Source: Stutzerimonas kunmingensis (GTDB lineage Bacteria; Pseudomonadota; Gammaproteobacteria; Pseudomonadales; Pseudomonadaceae). Taken from it: 64,000 nucleotides of DNA. Shown piece after piece: positions 17,755 to 28,353 of this stretch. Under the pieces are notes generated by a model. That model was given only the letters and a program-made list of their open reading frames with translations. It had not been told where the DNA came from and did no database searches. The stretch covers positions 992,001 through 1,056,000 of the forward strand of contig NZ_PISM01000004.1 in the NCBI RefSeq assembly GCF_002929225.1. The letters are read 5' to 3'. The translations under genes and the position numbers were made by a program. Each line of letters opens with the position of its first letter. Within the stretch, counting starts at the first letter, position 1.

Positions 17755-18589
17755 CTTCGCGCAACCGCGCCTGACCCTCGGGCGCCTGACCATCCATGCC
17801 ACCCTGTTGTTGGCCTGTGCCGTCTACCTGGTACCGCTGGTCGTGATGCTGCTGACCAGCTTCAAGACCCCGGAAGACATCCGTACCGGCAACCTGCTGA
17901 GCTGGCCGGAAGCGTTCAGCGCCATGGGCTGGCTGACGGCCTGGGACAGTATCGGCGGCTACTTCTGGAACTCGGTGAAGATCGTCATCCCAGCCGTGCT
18001 GATTTCCACCGCGCTGGGCGCGCTGAACGGCTATGTGCTGTCAATGTGGCGCTTCCGTGGCTCGCAGCTGTTCTTCGGTCTGCTGCTGTTCGGCTGCTTC
18101 CTGCCGTTCCAGGTGATCCTGCTGCCGGCGTCCTTCACCCTCGGCAAGCTGGGCCTGGCCAATACCACCACCGGTCTGGTGTTGGTCCATGTGGTCTACG
18201 GCCTGGCCTTCACCACACTGTTCTTCCGCAACTTCTACGTCAGCGTGCCGGACGCGCTGGTGCGCGCGGCGCGGCTGGATGGTGCGGGCTTCTTTACCAT
18301 CTTCGGCCGCATCCTGCTGCCGATGTCGGTGCCGATCATCATGGTCTGCCTGATCTGGCAGTTCACCCAGATCTGGAACGACTTCCTCTTCGGCGTGGTG
18401 TTCGCCAGTGGCGACACCCAGCCGGTCACTGTGGCGCTGAACAATCTGGTGAACACCAGCACTGGCGCCAAGCAATACAACGTCGACATGGCCGCGGCGA
18501 TGATCGCCGGCCTGCCCACGCTGGTGGTCTACGTGGTCGCCGGCAAATATTTCCTGCGCGGGCTGACTGCCGGCGCCGTCAAGGGTTGA
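17747..18589 (+). CDS. gtsC: Sugar ABC transporter permease GtsC
   Basis: 280-residue MalG-class permease. The first membrane helix is at about 15-37 (ATLLLACAVYLVPLVVMLLTSF), followed by five more. The EAA loop is VRAARLDGAGFFTIFGRILLP (~169-188), the contact site for the ATPase. The C-terminus ends AGKYFLRGLTAGAVKG, a typical MalG-like tail. It overlaps gtsB and is followed 11 bases later by gtsD. Confidence 0.9.
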   Translation: MSDFAQPRLTLGRLTIHATLLLACAVYLVPLVVMLLTSFKTPEDIRTGNLLSWPEAFSAMGWLTAWDSIGGYFWNSVKIVIPAVLISTALGALNGYVLSMWRFRGSQLFFGLLLFGCFLPFQVILLPASFTLGKLGLANTTTGLVLVHVVYGLAFTTLFFRNFYVSVPDALVRAARLDGAGFFTIFGRILLPMSVPIIMVCLIWQFTQIWNDFLFGVVFASGDTQPVTVALNNLVNTSTGAKQYNVDMAAAMIAGLPTLVVYVVAGKYFLRGLTAGAVKG

Positions 18590-18600
18590 GGAGAACAACG

Positions 18601-19773
18601 ATGGCTTCCCTGGAACTGCGCAATGTTCAAAAGAGTTATGGCAACAGCCAGGTCGCAACGCTGAAGGACATCGCGCTGAAGATCGACGCCGGTGAGTTCC
18701 TGATCCTGGTCGGGCCTTCGGGCTGCGGAAAATCCACCCTGATGAACTGTATCGCCGGGCTGGAGAACATCACCGGCGGCGAGATTCTCGTCGACGGCGA
18801 GGACATCAGCCAGGCCAGCCCGAAGGATCGCGACATCGCCATGGTGTTCCAGTCCTACGCGCTGTATCCGACCATGAGCGTACGCGACAACATTGCCTTC
18901 GGCCTGAAGATGCGCAAGGTGCCGGCGGCGAAGATCGAGGAGGAGGTGGCGCGGGTCGCCAAGCTGCTGCAGATCGAACCGTTGCTCGAGCGCAAGCCGT
19001 CGCAGCTCTCCGGTGGCCAGCAGCAGCGCGTGGCCATGGGCCGGGCGCTGGCGCGGCGGCCGAAGATCTACCTGTTCGACGAGCCGCTGTCGAACCTCGA
19101 TGCCAAGCTGCGGGTGGAGATGCGCACCGAGATCAAGCTGATGCACCAGCGGCTGAAGACCACCACGGTGTACGTCACCCATGACCAGATCGAGGCGATG
19201 ACCCTCGGCGACAAGGTCGCGGTGATGAAGGATGGCGTGATCCAGCAGTTCGGCACGCCCCACGAGATCTACAACAACCCGGCCAATCTGTTCGTTGCCA
19301 GCTTCATCGGCTCGCCGCCGATGAACTTCGTACCGTTGCGCATCCGCCAGCGCGACGGACGCTGGGTGGGTGTGCTCAACAGCGAGCAGGGCAGCTGTGA
19401 ATTGCCGTTGCCGATTACCAGCGACGACGGGTTGCGTGATCGCGAACTCATTCTCGGCATCCGACCGGAACAAATCGGCCTGGCTCCAGCAGGATCAGCG
19501 GATTTTTCTCTGGCGGTCGATATCGAAGTGGTGGAACCCACCGGGCCAGACACCCTGGTGGTGTTCACGCTGAATCAGGTCAAGGCCTGCTGCCGCTTGG
19601 CGCCGGATCAGGCGCCGCGGGTGGGGGAAACGCTCAATCTGCAGTTCGACCCGCGCAAGGCGCTGCTCTTCGATGCGCAGACCGGCGAGCGGCTTGGCGT
19701 TGTGCAGCCGGAGCCGGTGCGCGAGAGCAAGGTCCCCCGGCTGGTTTCCAACGGAGCGGGCACAGCGCAGTGA
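18601..19773 (+). CDS. gtsD: Sugar ABC transporter ATP-binding protein GtsD (MalK/UgpC type)
   Basis: 390 residues. Walker A GPSGCGKSTLMN (~38-49), Q-loop VFQSYALYP (~83-91), signature LSGGQQQRVAMGRAL (~136-150), Walker B KIYLFDEPLSNLDAKLR (~156-172) and H-loop VTHDQIEA (~193-200). The C-terminal ~130 residues form the MalK-like regulatory (TOBE/OB) domain. It drives glucose import by GtsBC. An AGGAG site precedes the ATG at 18601. Upstream in-frame codons lie inside gtsC and are rejected. Confidence 0.92.
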   Translation: MASLELRNVQKSYGNSQVATLKDIALKIDAGEFLILVGPSGCGKSTLMNCIAGLENITGGEILVDGEDISQASPKDRDIAMVFQSYALYPTMSVRDNIAFGLKMRKVPAAKIEEEVARVAKLLQIEPLLERKPSQLSGGQQQRVAMGRALARRPKIYLFDEPLSNLDAKLRVEMRTEIKLMHQRLKTTTVYVTHDQIEAMTLGDKVAVMKDGVIQQFGTPHEIYNNPANLFVASFIGSPPMNFVPLRIRQRDGRWVGVLNSEQGSCELPLPITSDDGLRDRELILGIRPEQIGLAPAGSADFSLAVDIEVVEPTGPDTLVVFTLNQVKACCRLAPDQAPRVGETLNLQFDPRKALLFDAQTGERLGVVQPEPVRESKVPRLVSNGAGTAQ

Positions 19774-19777
19774 ACTG

Positions 19778-19800
19778 CCGCCTGCCTTGCCAGCAGGCGG
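19778..19800 (+). other. Hairpin between gtsD and the porin gene
   Basis: CCGCCTGC-CTTGCCA-GCAGGCGG, an 8-bp perfect stem with no T-run after it. It may set relative mRNA stability or cause partial termination ahead of the porin gene, which begins 84 bases later. Confidence 0.5.
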
Positions 19801-19829
19801 TCGATGAAAGTGGACGGTTACAGGAATGA

Positions 19830-21107
<1,278 letters not shown>

Positions 21108-21117
21108 AAGTCGCGGA

Positions 21118-21897
21118 TTAGCGCGTTGCCATCCAGATCAGCAGGCCGGCCTGGAACAGCGCCAGCGCAATCAGGCAAACAATGGTGAATCGCAGCGCAC
21201 CGTCCTCACGACGGAAGCGGGCGATTCGCTCCTGCAGTTCACGAATCTGGTTCTCCTGTGCCTGCAGGTTGCGGTCGGCCTGTTCCAGCATCGCCGCCGC
21301 CTCCTGCAGCTCCACTACCTGCACCTTCTCGCTGTTCCAGTCCGCTCGCAGGGCGCTGACCCGCGGTGCGCCGTAGGTTGGCTTGAGCGGCGTCGCCTGG
21401 GGGTAGTCGATATCGAAGCCCTGGGTGCGCAGGCAGTGATCGCGACGCAGGCGCTGGTCTTCGCTCGCCACATCCTTCGGCAACGCGCCGCCCTCGACCA
21501 GATAGTGGCTCCAGCGCTTCTGCGCCCATGCCGCGCCCTGGGCCAGCAGAAAGCGGCCGAGGCCTCGATTGGCCGGGTCCAGTTGTAATCCGCTATCCGG
21601 CCCGAAGCGCAGTTCCTTGCTGCGGTGATCGGCCCACACCTCCAGCACGTTGTGCTTGCGCGAGCGCACCTGGCCGGGGATGTTGATGAACATCCGCAGC
21701 AGGCTCTGCTCCGGCGTATGCCGTTCCAGTTGCGCAAGTTCGACGAATCGCAGCGGGCGCACGCCGCCGTCGCGCTCGGTGGGCAGTGGTGCCAGGCGCA
21801 GCAGGCGGAAACGGTCGGGCTTGAGCTCCGTCCACGGATGCTTCGGTGCTGCCGGCTGGTCTTTTTCAGTGCTCTGGGTGGTTTCGCTGTCGGTCAT
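21118..21897 (-). CDS. Hypothetical protein with coiled coil and C-terminal membrane anchor
   Basis: 259 residues. No signal peptide; residues 1-20 are polar. A globular middle (about 25-180; RFRLLRLAPLPTERDGG, VRSRKHNVLEVWADHRSKEL) is followed by a coiled coil (about 190-232; EAAAMLEQADRNLQAQENQ) and a tail anchor (about 236-257; FTIVCLIALALFQAGLLIWM). It is probably a tail-anchored inner-membrane protein facing the cytoplasm. I do not recognise a functional family. It converges on the porin gene, with 10 bases between. Confidence 0.7.
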   Translation of the reverse strand: MTDSETTQSTEKDQPAAPKHPWTELKPDRFRLLRLAPLPTERDGGVRPLRFVELAQLERHTPEQSLLRMFINIPGQVRSRKHNVLEVWADHRSKELRFGPDSGLQLDPANRGLGRFLLAQGAAWAQKRWSHYLVEGGALPKDVASEDQRLRRDHCLRTQGFDIDYPQATPLKPTYGAPRVSALRADWNSEKVQVVELQEAAAMLEQADRNLQAQENQIRELQERIARFRREDGALRFTIVCLIALALFQAGLLIWMATR

Positions 21898-21978
21898 CTG
21901 CGCGTTCCTGGGCCTGCGCGGCGGCTCGTTCAGGAGCCGATCGGGCCCTCGTCATGCGGGCTATCGGCAGCGCGGCGC

Positions 21979-22941
21979 CTAACTGGAGGCTGGCAGGATG
22001 CCATTGGCCTGCAGGAAGTGTCGGATACGTTCCTGCAGGCCCCAGGCGAGCGGCAGGTCGGGGTCATCATAGGAGGCCAACTGTTGCGCATTCGCCGGGA
22101 CGATGCGCAGCACATGGTTCATGCCATCGATCAGCGCCAGCTTGGCGTCGGGTTTTGCGCGCCGCAGGGCTTCGGCGTCCTCGATGCCGACCTGGATGTC
22201 GTGGCGGCCCTGGACGATCAGCGCGGGTGTCTCGACGGCCGCGAAGGCCTCCGCCGGGTCGTAGGCGAACAGCGAAACCAGGTACGGCTGCACGCTGGGG
22301 CGGAACAGCACCTGCAGGGGCTCCGGCACTTCGGCGTGGGTTCGGCCGGCCTTGAGCTCGTCGATCAGAAAATAACTGGTGGCGAGCAGTGCCGGCGGCA
22401 GGCGACCCTGCAGTTGCTCGCGCAGCACCTCGTCGATCGGTCGGCCGCTGCCGGCGATGCTGATCAGCGCCGCGGCGCCCGACTTCGGCGCGGCGAGACT
22501 GGCGATCAGCGCTCCTTCGCTGTGGCCGATCAGGATCAGTCGGCTGAAACGGGGATCGCCCTTGAGCTTCGCGCTCCAGGCCAGCGCATCGCTGACATAG
22601 CCCTCGACGCTCAGCTCGCGCTCGTCCGGTGCGGCCGCCAGGCTGGCGCCGACGCCGCGCTTGTCGTAGCGCAGGCTGGCCACGCCCAGCTTGGCCAGGC
22701 CCTGGGCCAGGCGCTTGAGGCTATCGTTGCGTCCGGCCGGGTTGTTGCCGTTGCGATCGGTCGGGCCGGAACCTGCGATCAGCAGCGCTACCGGTACCGG
22801 TTGGTCGCTTTTCGGCAGCAACAGACTGCCCTGCAGTACGCCGCTGCCGGTATCCAGGTTCAGGGTCTGATTGAGCAGGGTCTGCGCCTGCAGGAACGAA
22901 GGGGACATGGTCAGTAGCAGCAGTATCAGCAGGGCACGCAT
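21979..22941 (-). CDS. Secreted alpha/beta-hydrolase
   Basis: 320 residues. A signal peptide (MRALLILLLLTMSPSFLQA) precedes an alpha/beta-hydrolase core: VALLIAGSGPTDRNGNN (oxyanion region), GVASLRYDKRGVGAS, and a nucleophile elbow LILIGHSEGALIAS (Ser within GHSEG). ALIVQGRHDIQVG probably supplies the acidic residue and DGMNHVLR the histidine. Esterase or peptidase activity in the periplasm is inferred; substrate unknown. The start at 22941 gives the signal peptide, and the longer upstream frame is not supported. It is divergent from aroC. Confidence 0.82.
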   Translation of the reverse strand: MRALLILLLLTMSPSFLQAQTLLNQTLNLDTGSGVLQGSLLLPKSDQPVPVALLIAGSGPTDRNGNNPAGRNDSLKRLAQGLAKLGVASLRYDKRGVGASLAAAPDERELSVEGYVSDALAWSAKLKGDPRFSRLILIGHSEGALIASLAAPKSGAAALISIAGSGRPIDEVLREQLQGRLPPALLATSYFLIDELKAGRTHAEVPEPLQVLFRPSVQPYLVSLFAYDPAEAFAAVETPALIVQGRHDIQVGIEDAEALRRAKPDAKLALIDGMNHVLRIVPANAQQLASYDDPDLPLAWGLQERIRHFLQANGILPASS

Positions 22942-23086
22942 GGAAGGATTTCGTTGGTCACGGAGCAGGTTGGACGCGGCAATCGACGTAAAGGTCAGTA
23001 TGCGCCGGCAACAGGAGCGATGACACCGTAGCGGCCTCAGGTATACTTCCGGCCCCTGTTTTTCGGTCGATCGCGGAGCGTCCTGC

Positions 23087-24178
23087 ATGTCCGGCAATAC
23101 CTACGGCAAGCTGTTCACCGTCACCACTGCCGGCGAAAGCCATGGTCCTGCGCTGGTGGCCATCGTCGACGGTTGCCCGCCCGGGCTGGAGCTGTCGCTG
23201 GACGATCTGCAGCGCGATCTCGACCGCCGCAAGCCGGGCACTAGCCGGCATACCACTCAGCGCCAGGAAGCCGACGAGGTGGAAATCCTCTCCGGCGTCT
23301 TCGAAGGCAGGACAACCGGTTGCCCCATCGGCCTGTTGATCCGCAACACCGACCAGAAGTCCAAGGACTACTCGGCGATCAAGGACCAGTTCCGTCCGGC
23401 CCACGCCGACTACACCTATCACCACAAGTACGGCCTGCGCGACTACCGCGGCGGTGGCCGCAGCTCCGCGCGCGAGACTGCCATGCGTGTGGCGGCCGGC
23501 GCCATCGCCAAGAAGTACCTGGCGACGCTGGGCATTCAGGTGCGCGGCTACATCAGCCAGCTCGGCCCGATCGAGATCCCGTTCAAGACCTGGGACAGTG
23601 TCGAGCAGAATGCCTTCTTCAGTCCGGACCCGGACAAGGTGCCGGAGCTGGAGGCCTATATGGACCAGTTGCGTCGCGATCAGGATTCGGTGGGCGCGAA
23701 GATCACCGTGGTCGCCGATGGCGTACCGCCGGGCCTTGGCGAGCCGATCTTCGACCGTTTGGACGCCGAGCTGGCCCATGCGCTGATGAGCATCAATGCG
23801 GTCAAGGGCGTGGAAATCGGTGCCGGCTTCGCTTCGGTAGCCCAGCGTGGCACCGAGCACCGTGACGAGCTGACGCCCCAGGGATTCCTCTCCAACAATG
23901 CCGGCGGCATTCTCGGTGGCATCTCCTCGGGACAGCCGATCGTCGCCCACCTGGCGCTCAAGGCCACGTCCAGCATCACCACGCCAGGGCAGTCGATTGA
24001 TGTGAATGGCGCGCCGGTCGAGGTCATCACCAAGGGTCGCCATGACCCCTGCGTCGGCATTCGTGCCACGCCGATCGCCGAGGCCATGATGGCCATCGTT
24101 CTGCTCGATCACCTGCTGCGCCACCGTGGGCAGAACGCCGATGTGCAAGTGCTCACCCCGGTGCTGCCGCAACTGTGA
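23087..24178 (+). CDS. aroC: Chorismate synthase
   Basis: 363 residues. Converts 5-enolpyruvylshikimate-3-phosphate to chorismate using reduced FMN, the last common step of aromatic biosynthesis. Signatures: [18 protein letters not shown] (residues 17-34), [14 protein letters not shown] (~105-118), [20 protein letters not shown] (~123-142) and [20 protein letters not shown] (~280-299). Length and motifs are complete. It is upstream of an MFS gene with a 74-base gap. Confidence 0.96.
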   Translation: MSGNTYGKLFTVTTAGESHGPALVAIVDGCPPGLELSLDDLQRDLDRRKPGTSRHTTQRQEADEVEILSGVFEGRTTGCPIGLLIRNTDQKSKDYSAIKDQFRPAHADYTYHHKYGLRDYRGGGRSSARETAMRVAAGAIAKKYLATLGIQVRGYISQLGPIEIPFKTWDSVEQNAFFSPDPDKVPELEAYMDQLRRDQDSVGAKITVVADGVPPGLGEPIFDRLDAELAHALMSINAVKGVEIGAGFASVAQRGTEHRDELTPQGFLSNNAGGILGGISSGQPIVAHLALKATSSITTPGQSIDVNGAPVEVITKGRHDPCVGIRATPIAEAMMAIVLLDHLLRHRGQNADVQVLTPVLPQL

Positions 24179-24252
24179 ATCCGGGCCGTAGACGGCAGAC
24201 CGACGGCGGCAGCATAAGGCGGCCGTTGTCCGCAGTCGGTAGCTTGTAGCCT

Positions 24253-25404
24253 ATGGCCGCTGCTCTGCCGTACTGGCGTCTGTCCGGTTTCTACTTCTTC
24301 TACTTTGGCCTGCTCGGCTCCACGGCGCCGTTTCTCGGCCTGTACTTCGATCATCTGGGTTTCTCGCCGGAGCGGATCGGCGAGCTGATCGCCATTCCCA
24401 TGCTGATGCGTTGCGTGGCGCCGAATCTCTGGGGCTGGCTGGGTGATGCAACCGGTCGCCGGCTGGAAATCGTCCGTCTCGGCGCGCTGTGCACCTTGCT
24501 GTCCTTCGGGCTGATCTTCTTCGACAAGAGCTTTGCCTGGCTGGCGCTGGTGATGGCGTTGCATGCGTTCTTCTGGCACGCGGTGCTGCCGCAGTTCGAA
24601 GTCATCACCCTGGCGCATCTGCACGAGCAGACTGAGCGCTACAGCCAGGTCAGGCTGTGGGGCAGCATCGGTTTCATCTTCGCGGTGGTAGGGCTCGGAC
24701 TGCTGTTCCAGCGGCTGAGCCTCGATCTTTACCCGACCGCGGTGGCCTTCGTGGTGGTCGGTATCGTGCTGAGCAGTGCCTGGGTGCCCAACGCTCATCC
24801 GCGGCAACGTAGCGAGGCGGCCGGGCAGGGCGGGTTCCTCGCCCAGCTGCGGCGGCCTGGCGTACTGGCCTTCTACGGCTGCGTGGCGTTGATGCAGCTG
24901 GCCCATGGTCCGTACTACACCTTCTTCAGTATTCACCTGGAAGCACTGGGCTACAGCCGCAGCTTTATCGGGCTGATGTGGGCGCTGGGGGTGGTCGCGG
25001 AAATCCTGCTGTTCCTGGTAATGGCGCGGCTGCTCGAGCGTTTCTCGCTGCGTCAGGTGCTGCTGGCCAGCTTCCTGATCGCTGCGCTGCGCTGGGTGTT
25101 GCTCGGGCAGTTCGCCGAGCATCTGGCCGTGCTGCTGGTCGCGCAGCTGATGCACGCGGCGACCTTCGGCAGTTTCCACGCCGCCGCCATTCACTTCGTC
25201 CAGCGCAGTTTCGGCCATCGCCAGCAGGGCCAGGGCCAGGCGCTGTATGCCAGCCTGTCCGGCATCGGTGGAGCGCTGGGTGCGCTCTACGCGGGCTACG
25301 CCTGGTCCGGTCTGGGACCGGGCTGGTCGTTCGCCATCGCCAGTCTGGCGGCGCTGGCCGCAGCCGCTATCATTGCCTGCCGTTTGCAGGAGGACCGCGC
25401 ATGA
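24253..25404 (+). CDS. MFS transporter, HcaT-like (MFS_1_like)
   Basis: 383 residues with about 12 hydrophobic helices. The N-terminus YWRLSGFYFFYFGLLGSTAP resembles the 3-phenylpropionate/NupG-type MFS subfamily. RQRSEAAGQG marks the central cytoplasmic loop. It overlaps mtnB by four bases (ATGA), so it is co-translated with the methionine-salvage genes. This suggests, without proving, a substrate connected to methylthioribose or another salvage compound. Ribosome-binding sequence before the ATG is weak. Confidence 0.78.
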   Translation: MAAALPYWRLSGFYFFYFGLLGSTAPFLGLYFDHLGFSPERIGELIAIPMLMRCVAPNLWGWLGDATGRRLEIVRLGALCTLLSFGLIFFDKSFAWLALVMALHAFFWHAVLPQFEVITLAHLHEQTERYSQVRLWGSIGFIFAVVGLGLLFQRLSLDLYPTAVAFVVVGIVLSSAWVPNAHPRQRSEAAGQGGFLAQLRRPGVLAFYGCVALMQLAHGPYYTFFSIHLEALGYSRSFIGLMWALGVVAEILLFLVMARLLERFSLRQVLLASFLIAALRWVLLGQFAEHLAVLLVAQLMHAATFGSFHAAAIHFVQRSFGHRQQGQGQALYASLSGIGGALGALYAGYAWSGLGPGWSFAIASLAALAAAAIIACRLQEDRA

Positions 25405-26021
25405 CTGCCACCCGCCAGCACCTGAGCCAGGCGATCATCGACGCCGGACGCTTCTTGTATGGTCGTGGCTGGTCGCCGGCGACCAGCAGCAACTACTCGG
25501 CGCGCCTGACCAGCGCCGAGCTGCTGCTGACCGTTTCCGGGAGGCACAAGGGCGAGCTGACTGCCGATGACCTGTTGGCCGTCGACATGCACGGCAACAG
25601 CCTGGAAGAGGGCAAGAGGCCTTCGGCGGAGACACTGCTGCATACCCAGCTGTATCGCTGGAAACCGGAGATCGGCGCGGTGCTGCACACCCATTCGGTG
25701 AATGCCACGGTGCTGTCCCGCGTCGCCTTGGCCGATTCGCTGGTGTTCGCCGATTACGAGCTGCAAAAGGCCTTCAGCGGTATCTCCAGCCATGAATCGC
25801 AGGTGCTGGTGCCGATCTTCGACAACGATCAGGACATCGCCGCCCTGGCCGCCAGGGTGCAGCCGTGGCTCGACGAGCATCCCGATTGCGTCGGCTACCT
25901 GATTCGCGGTCACGGCCTGTACACCTGGGGCGAGGCGATGAGCGATGCGCTGCGGCAGATCGAGGCGTTCGAATTTCTGTTCGAATGCGAACTGAAGATG
26001 CGTGCCCTGCAGCCCAGATAA
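25401..26021 (+). CDS. mtnB: Methylthioribulose-1-phosphate dehydratase
   Basis: 206 residues, class II aldolase/adducin fold. Dehydrates 5-methylthioribulose-1-phosphate in the methionine salvage pathway. SPATSSNYSARL (~24-35), SVSG-like LLLTVSGRHKGELT (~39-52), AETLLHTQLYRWKPEIGAVLHTHS (~75-98; the HTH zinc ligands) and RGHGLYTWG (~172-180; third His). The start at 25401 overlaps the MFS stop. It is followed by mtnD and mtnC. Confidence 0.93.
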   Translation: MTATRQHLSQAIIDAGRFLYGRGWSPATSSNYSARLTSAELLLTVSGRHKGELTADDLLAVDMHGNSLEEGKRPSAETLLHTQLYRWKPEIGAVLHTHSVNATVLSRVALADSLVFADYELQKAFSGISSHESQVLVPIFDNDQDIAALAARVQPWLDEHPDCVGYLIRGHGLYTWGEAMSDALRQIEAFEFLFECELKMRALQPR

Positions 26022-26074
26022 ATTCCAGCCTGCCCGGTAGCGACCGGTCAGACGACCTTTTCGGAGAGCCGAAC

Positions 26075-26620
26075 ATGAGTGTCCTCAGCGTCTATCACGA
26101 GTCCCGCCCAGACCAACCGCTCAAGGTGCTGACCCACCTCGAAGACATCGCCCCGACGCTGGCCAAGGTCGGTGTGCAGCTGGAGCGCTGGGAGGCCAGC
26201 GCACCAATCGCCGCCGGAGCCAGCCAGGAAGAGGTGATCGCCGCCTATCGGCCGCAGATCGACAAGCTGATGACCGAGCGTGGCTATGTCACGGTGGATG
26301 TGATCAGCCTGACCCGCGATCACCCGCAGAAGGATGAGCTGCGCGCGAAGTTTCTTGATGAGCATCGCCACGCCGAGGACGAAGTGCGCTTCTTCGTTGC
26401 CGGGCGCGGGCTGTTTACCCTGCATATCGACGACATGGCCTACGCCGTGCTGTGCGAAAAGAACGACCTGATCTCCGTGCCCGCCGGCACGCGCCACTGG
26501 TTCGACATGGGCGAAGAGCCGCACTTCGTCGCCATCCGCCTGTTCAACAATCCGGACGGCTGGGTCGCGGAATTCACTGGCGAAAGCATCGCCGATCAGT
26601 TCCCGCGGCTGGACGACTGA
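26075..26620 (+). CDS. mtnD: Acireductone dioxygenase
   Basis: 181 residues, cupin fold. Oxidises 1,2-dihydroxy-3-keto-5-methylthiopentene; the metal (Fe or Ni) decides between productive and off-pathway products. The metal ligands His97, His99, Glu103 and His141 ([25 protein letters not shown]) are all present and numbered as in characterised enzymes. The start is ATG 26075 after CGGAGAG. mtnC starts two bases after its stop codon. Confidence 0.95.
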   Translation: MSVLSVYHESRPDQPLKVLTHLEDIAPTLAKVGVQLERWEASAPIAAGASQEEVIAAYRPQIDKLMTERGYVTVDVISLTRDHPQKDELRAKFLDEHRHAEDEVRFFVAGRGLFTLHIDDMAYAVLCEKNDLISVPAGTRHWFDMGEEPHFVAIRLFNNPDGWVAEFTGESIADQFPRLDD

Positions 26621-26621
26621 G

Positions 26622-27305
26622 ATGCCGATCAAGGCGATCCTCACCGACATCGAAGGCACCACCAGCGCCGTCGCCTTCGTCTTCGACGTGCTGTTCCCCT
26701 ATGCCCGCGAGCATTTGCCGGTTTACATCCGCAGCCACGCCGACGAGCCTGCGGTCGCCGCGCAGCTCGAGGCGGTGCGTAGCGAAAGCGGTGAGGCCGA
26801 TGCGGATATCGAGCGCGTCATCGAGATACTGCTCGGCTGGATCGCCAGTGATCGCAAGGCTACCTCGCTCAAGGCGCTGCAAGGCATGATCTGGGCCCAG
26901 GGCTATCGAGCCGGTCAGCTCAAGGGCCACGTCTACCCGGACGCAGTAGCCGCGCTACGGGAGTGGAAGGCGCAGGGTTATACGCTGTATGTGTATTCCT
27001 CCGGCTCGATCCAGGCGCAGCAGCTGATCTTCGGCTGTTCCGAGGCCGGCGACCTGACGCCGCTGTTCTCCGGTTATTTCGATACCACCAGCGGGCACAA
27101 GCGCGAGGTGGCCTCCTACCAGCGCATCGCCGAAGCTATCGGCGTGCCGGCCGCCGAGGTGCTGTTCCTCTCCGACGTGGTCGAAGAACTCGATGCCGCG
27201 CAGCAGGCCGGCATGCACGTCTGCGGGCTGGGCCGCGATGGCGGTGCGCTCGGTGAGCATGAAACCGTCGCCAGCTTTGCGCAGATCGACCCGCGGCGTT
27301 ACTGA
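26622..27305 (+). CDS. mtnC: Enolase-phosphatase E1 (acireductone synthase)
   Basis: 227-residue HAD-superfamily enzyme that enolises and dephosphorylates 2,3-diketo-5-methylthiopentyl-1-phosphate. HAD motif I is [17 protein letters not shown] (residues 6-22), motif [14 protein letters not shown] (~120-131), and motifs III/IV are [10 protein letters not shown] and [15 protein letters not shown] (~174-188). It completes an MtnB-D-C set directly behind the MFS gene; mtnA and mtnP are not in this window. Confidence 0.94.
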   Translation: MPIKAILTDIEGTTSAVAFVFDVLFPYAREHLPVYIRSHADEPAVAAQLEAVRSESGEADADIERVIEILLGWIASDRKATSLKALQGMIWAQGYRAGQLKGHVYPDAVAALREWKAQGYTLYVYSSGSIQAQQLIFGCSEAGDLTPLFSGYFDTTSGHKREVASYQRIAEAIGVPAAEVLFLSDVVEELDAAQQAGMHVCGLGRDGGALGEHETVASFAQIDPRRY

Positions 27306-27381
27306 GCCGCCAGGCGATTACTGAACCCTGCCGCCGCGCTGGCATCCTAGTTTAGGTACTCACCCAAACAGGAGCGAACCC

Positions 27382-27591
27382 ATGGGAGATGCCTTCGGCG
27401 GTATTTTCGGCCTGCTCATCCTGATACTGGATATCTGGGCGATCATCAGCATTGTTCGCAGCGACAGCACCGGCGGCAAGAAGGTGCTCTGGGTGCTTCT
27501 GATCGTTCTGCTGCCAGTGCTCGGCTTGATCATCTGGGGAATCATGGGGCCGCGCGGCAATCGTCCCGACGCGCGCGGGCCACATCGGTAG
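27382..27591 (+). CDS. PLDc_N domain mini-membrane protein 1
   Basis: 69 residues with two hydrophobic helices: GIFGLLILILDIWAIISIVR (~8-27) and VLWVLLIVLLPVLGLIIWGI (~36-55), joined by a short polar turn with SDSTGGKK and ending in a polar tail (GPRGNRPDARGPHR). This is the N-terminal domain of cardiolipin synthases (phospholipase D nuclease N-terminal), standing alone without a catalytic domain. An AGGAG site lies before the ATG. Its paralogue follows six bases later. Confidence 0.82.
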   Translation: MGDAFGGIFGLLILILDIWAIISIVRSDSTGGKKVLWVLLIVLLPVLGLIIWGIMGPRGNRPDARGPHR

Positions 27592-27597
27592 CCGTCG

Positions 27598-27789
27598 ATG
27601 GAAAGCCTCAGCGGCCCGCTGGCCATCGCGGTGCTCGTGCTCGACATCCTCGCCATCGCTTATGTGTGGCGCAGTCGCATCGAGGTCGGGCGCAAGGTTG
27701 TCTGGTCATGTGTGATCCTGCTGCTGCCCGTGGTCGGTCTGATCATGTGGGCGGTAGCGGCCGGGCCGTTCGGCAAGGCGCGGTTGTGA
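27598..27789 (+). CDS. PLDc_N domain mini-membrane protein 2
   Basis: 63 residues, same two-helix plan as the preceding gene: GPLAIAVLVLDILAIAYVWR, then VGRKVVWSCVILLLPVVGLIMWAVAAG. The shared K-V-(L/V)-W…LLPV(L/V)GLI(I/M)W core suggests tandem duplication. The frame begins ATG 27598, with weak Shine-Dalgarno sequence, so translation is probably coupled to the gene before it. Function unknown; lipid or membrane related by family only. Confidence 0.75.
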   Translation: MESLSGPLAIAVLVLDILAIAYVWRSRIEVGRKVVWSCVILLLPVVGLIMWAVAAGPFGKARL

Positions 27790-27792
27790 CAC

Positions 27793-28353
27793 ATGTGGCG
27801 CAGCGGTCTGCTGATCGGTCTGCTGGCCTTTGCTGCTGAGCCGCTCCTGGCTGACGACGCGGTGGCCTGGCAGGCATTGCGCGAGGGGCGGGCGGTACTT
27901 GTCATGCGTCACGCCAGCGCGCCTGGCTTCGGTGATCCCGAAGGCTTCGTTCTCGAAGACTGCAAAACCCAGCGAAATCTGAATCAGCGCGGCCAGGATG
28001 AGGCCCGGCGCTGGGGCGCGCGGCTGCGCGAAGCGGGGCTGAATGAAGTGCGCTTGTTCAGCAGTCGCTGGTGCCGCGCGCTGGAGACCGCCGAGCACAT
28101 GGCGCTGGGCCCGGTGGAGCCACTGCCTGCGCTGGATTCGTTTTTCACATCGCCGGCAAACGAGCAGTGGCATACCGACGCCTTGCGCGAGGCCGTCGAG
28201 CAATTGCCGGTCGGTGAGATAGCGGTGCTGGTCACTCACCAGGTCAACATCACCGCACTGACGGGCATCTTCCCGCAGTCGGGCGAGGGATTGATTCTGG
28301 AGCGCCCGCTAACGAGTCCGCCCAGGGTGCTAACGCGCATCGCGCCGCCTTAG
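27793..28353 (+). CDS. Periplasmic histidine phosphatase-superfamily protein
   Basis: 186 residues. A signal-like N-terminus (MWRSGLLIGLLAFAAEPLLA) is followed by the phosphoglycerate-mutase-type motif VLVMRHASAPG (~36-46; catalytic His in RHA). FSSRWCRALETAEHMALG (~88-105) and the second catalytic His in AVLVTHQVNITALTG (~146-160) follow. An export signal and LEDCKTQRNLNQRGQDEARR resemble periplasmic SixA-like/Ais-type phosphatases. It starts three bases after the second PLDc_N gene, suggesting an operon of envelope proteins. The stop overlaps the convergent alkA-type gene by four bases. Confidence 0.82.
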   Translation: MWRSGLLIGLLAFAAEPLLADDAVAWQALREGRAVLVMRHASAPGFGDPEGFVLEDCKTQRNLNQRGQDEARRWGARLREAGLNEVRLFSSRWCRALETAEHMALGPVEPLPALDSFFTSPANEQWHTDALREAVEQLPVGEIAVLVTHQVNITALTGIFPQSGEGLILERPLTSPPRVLTRIAPP

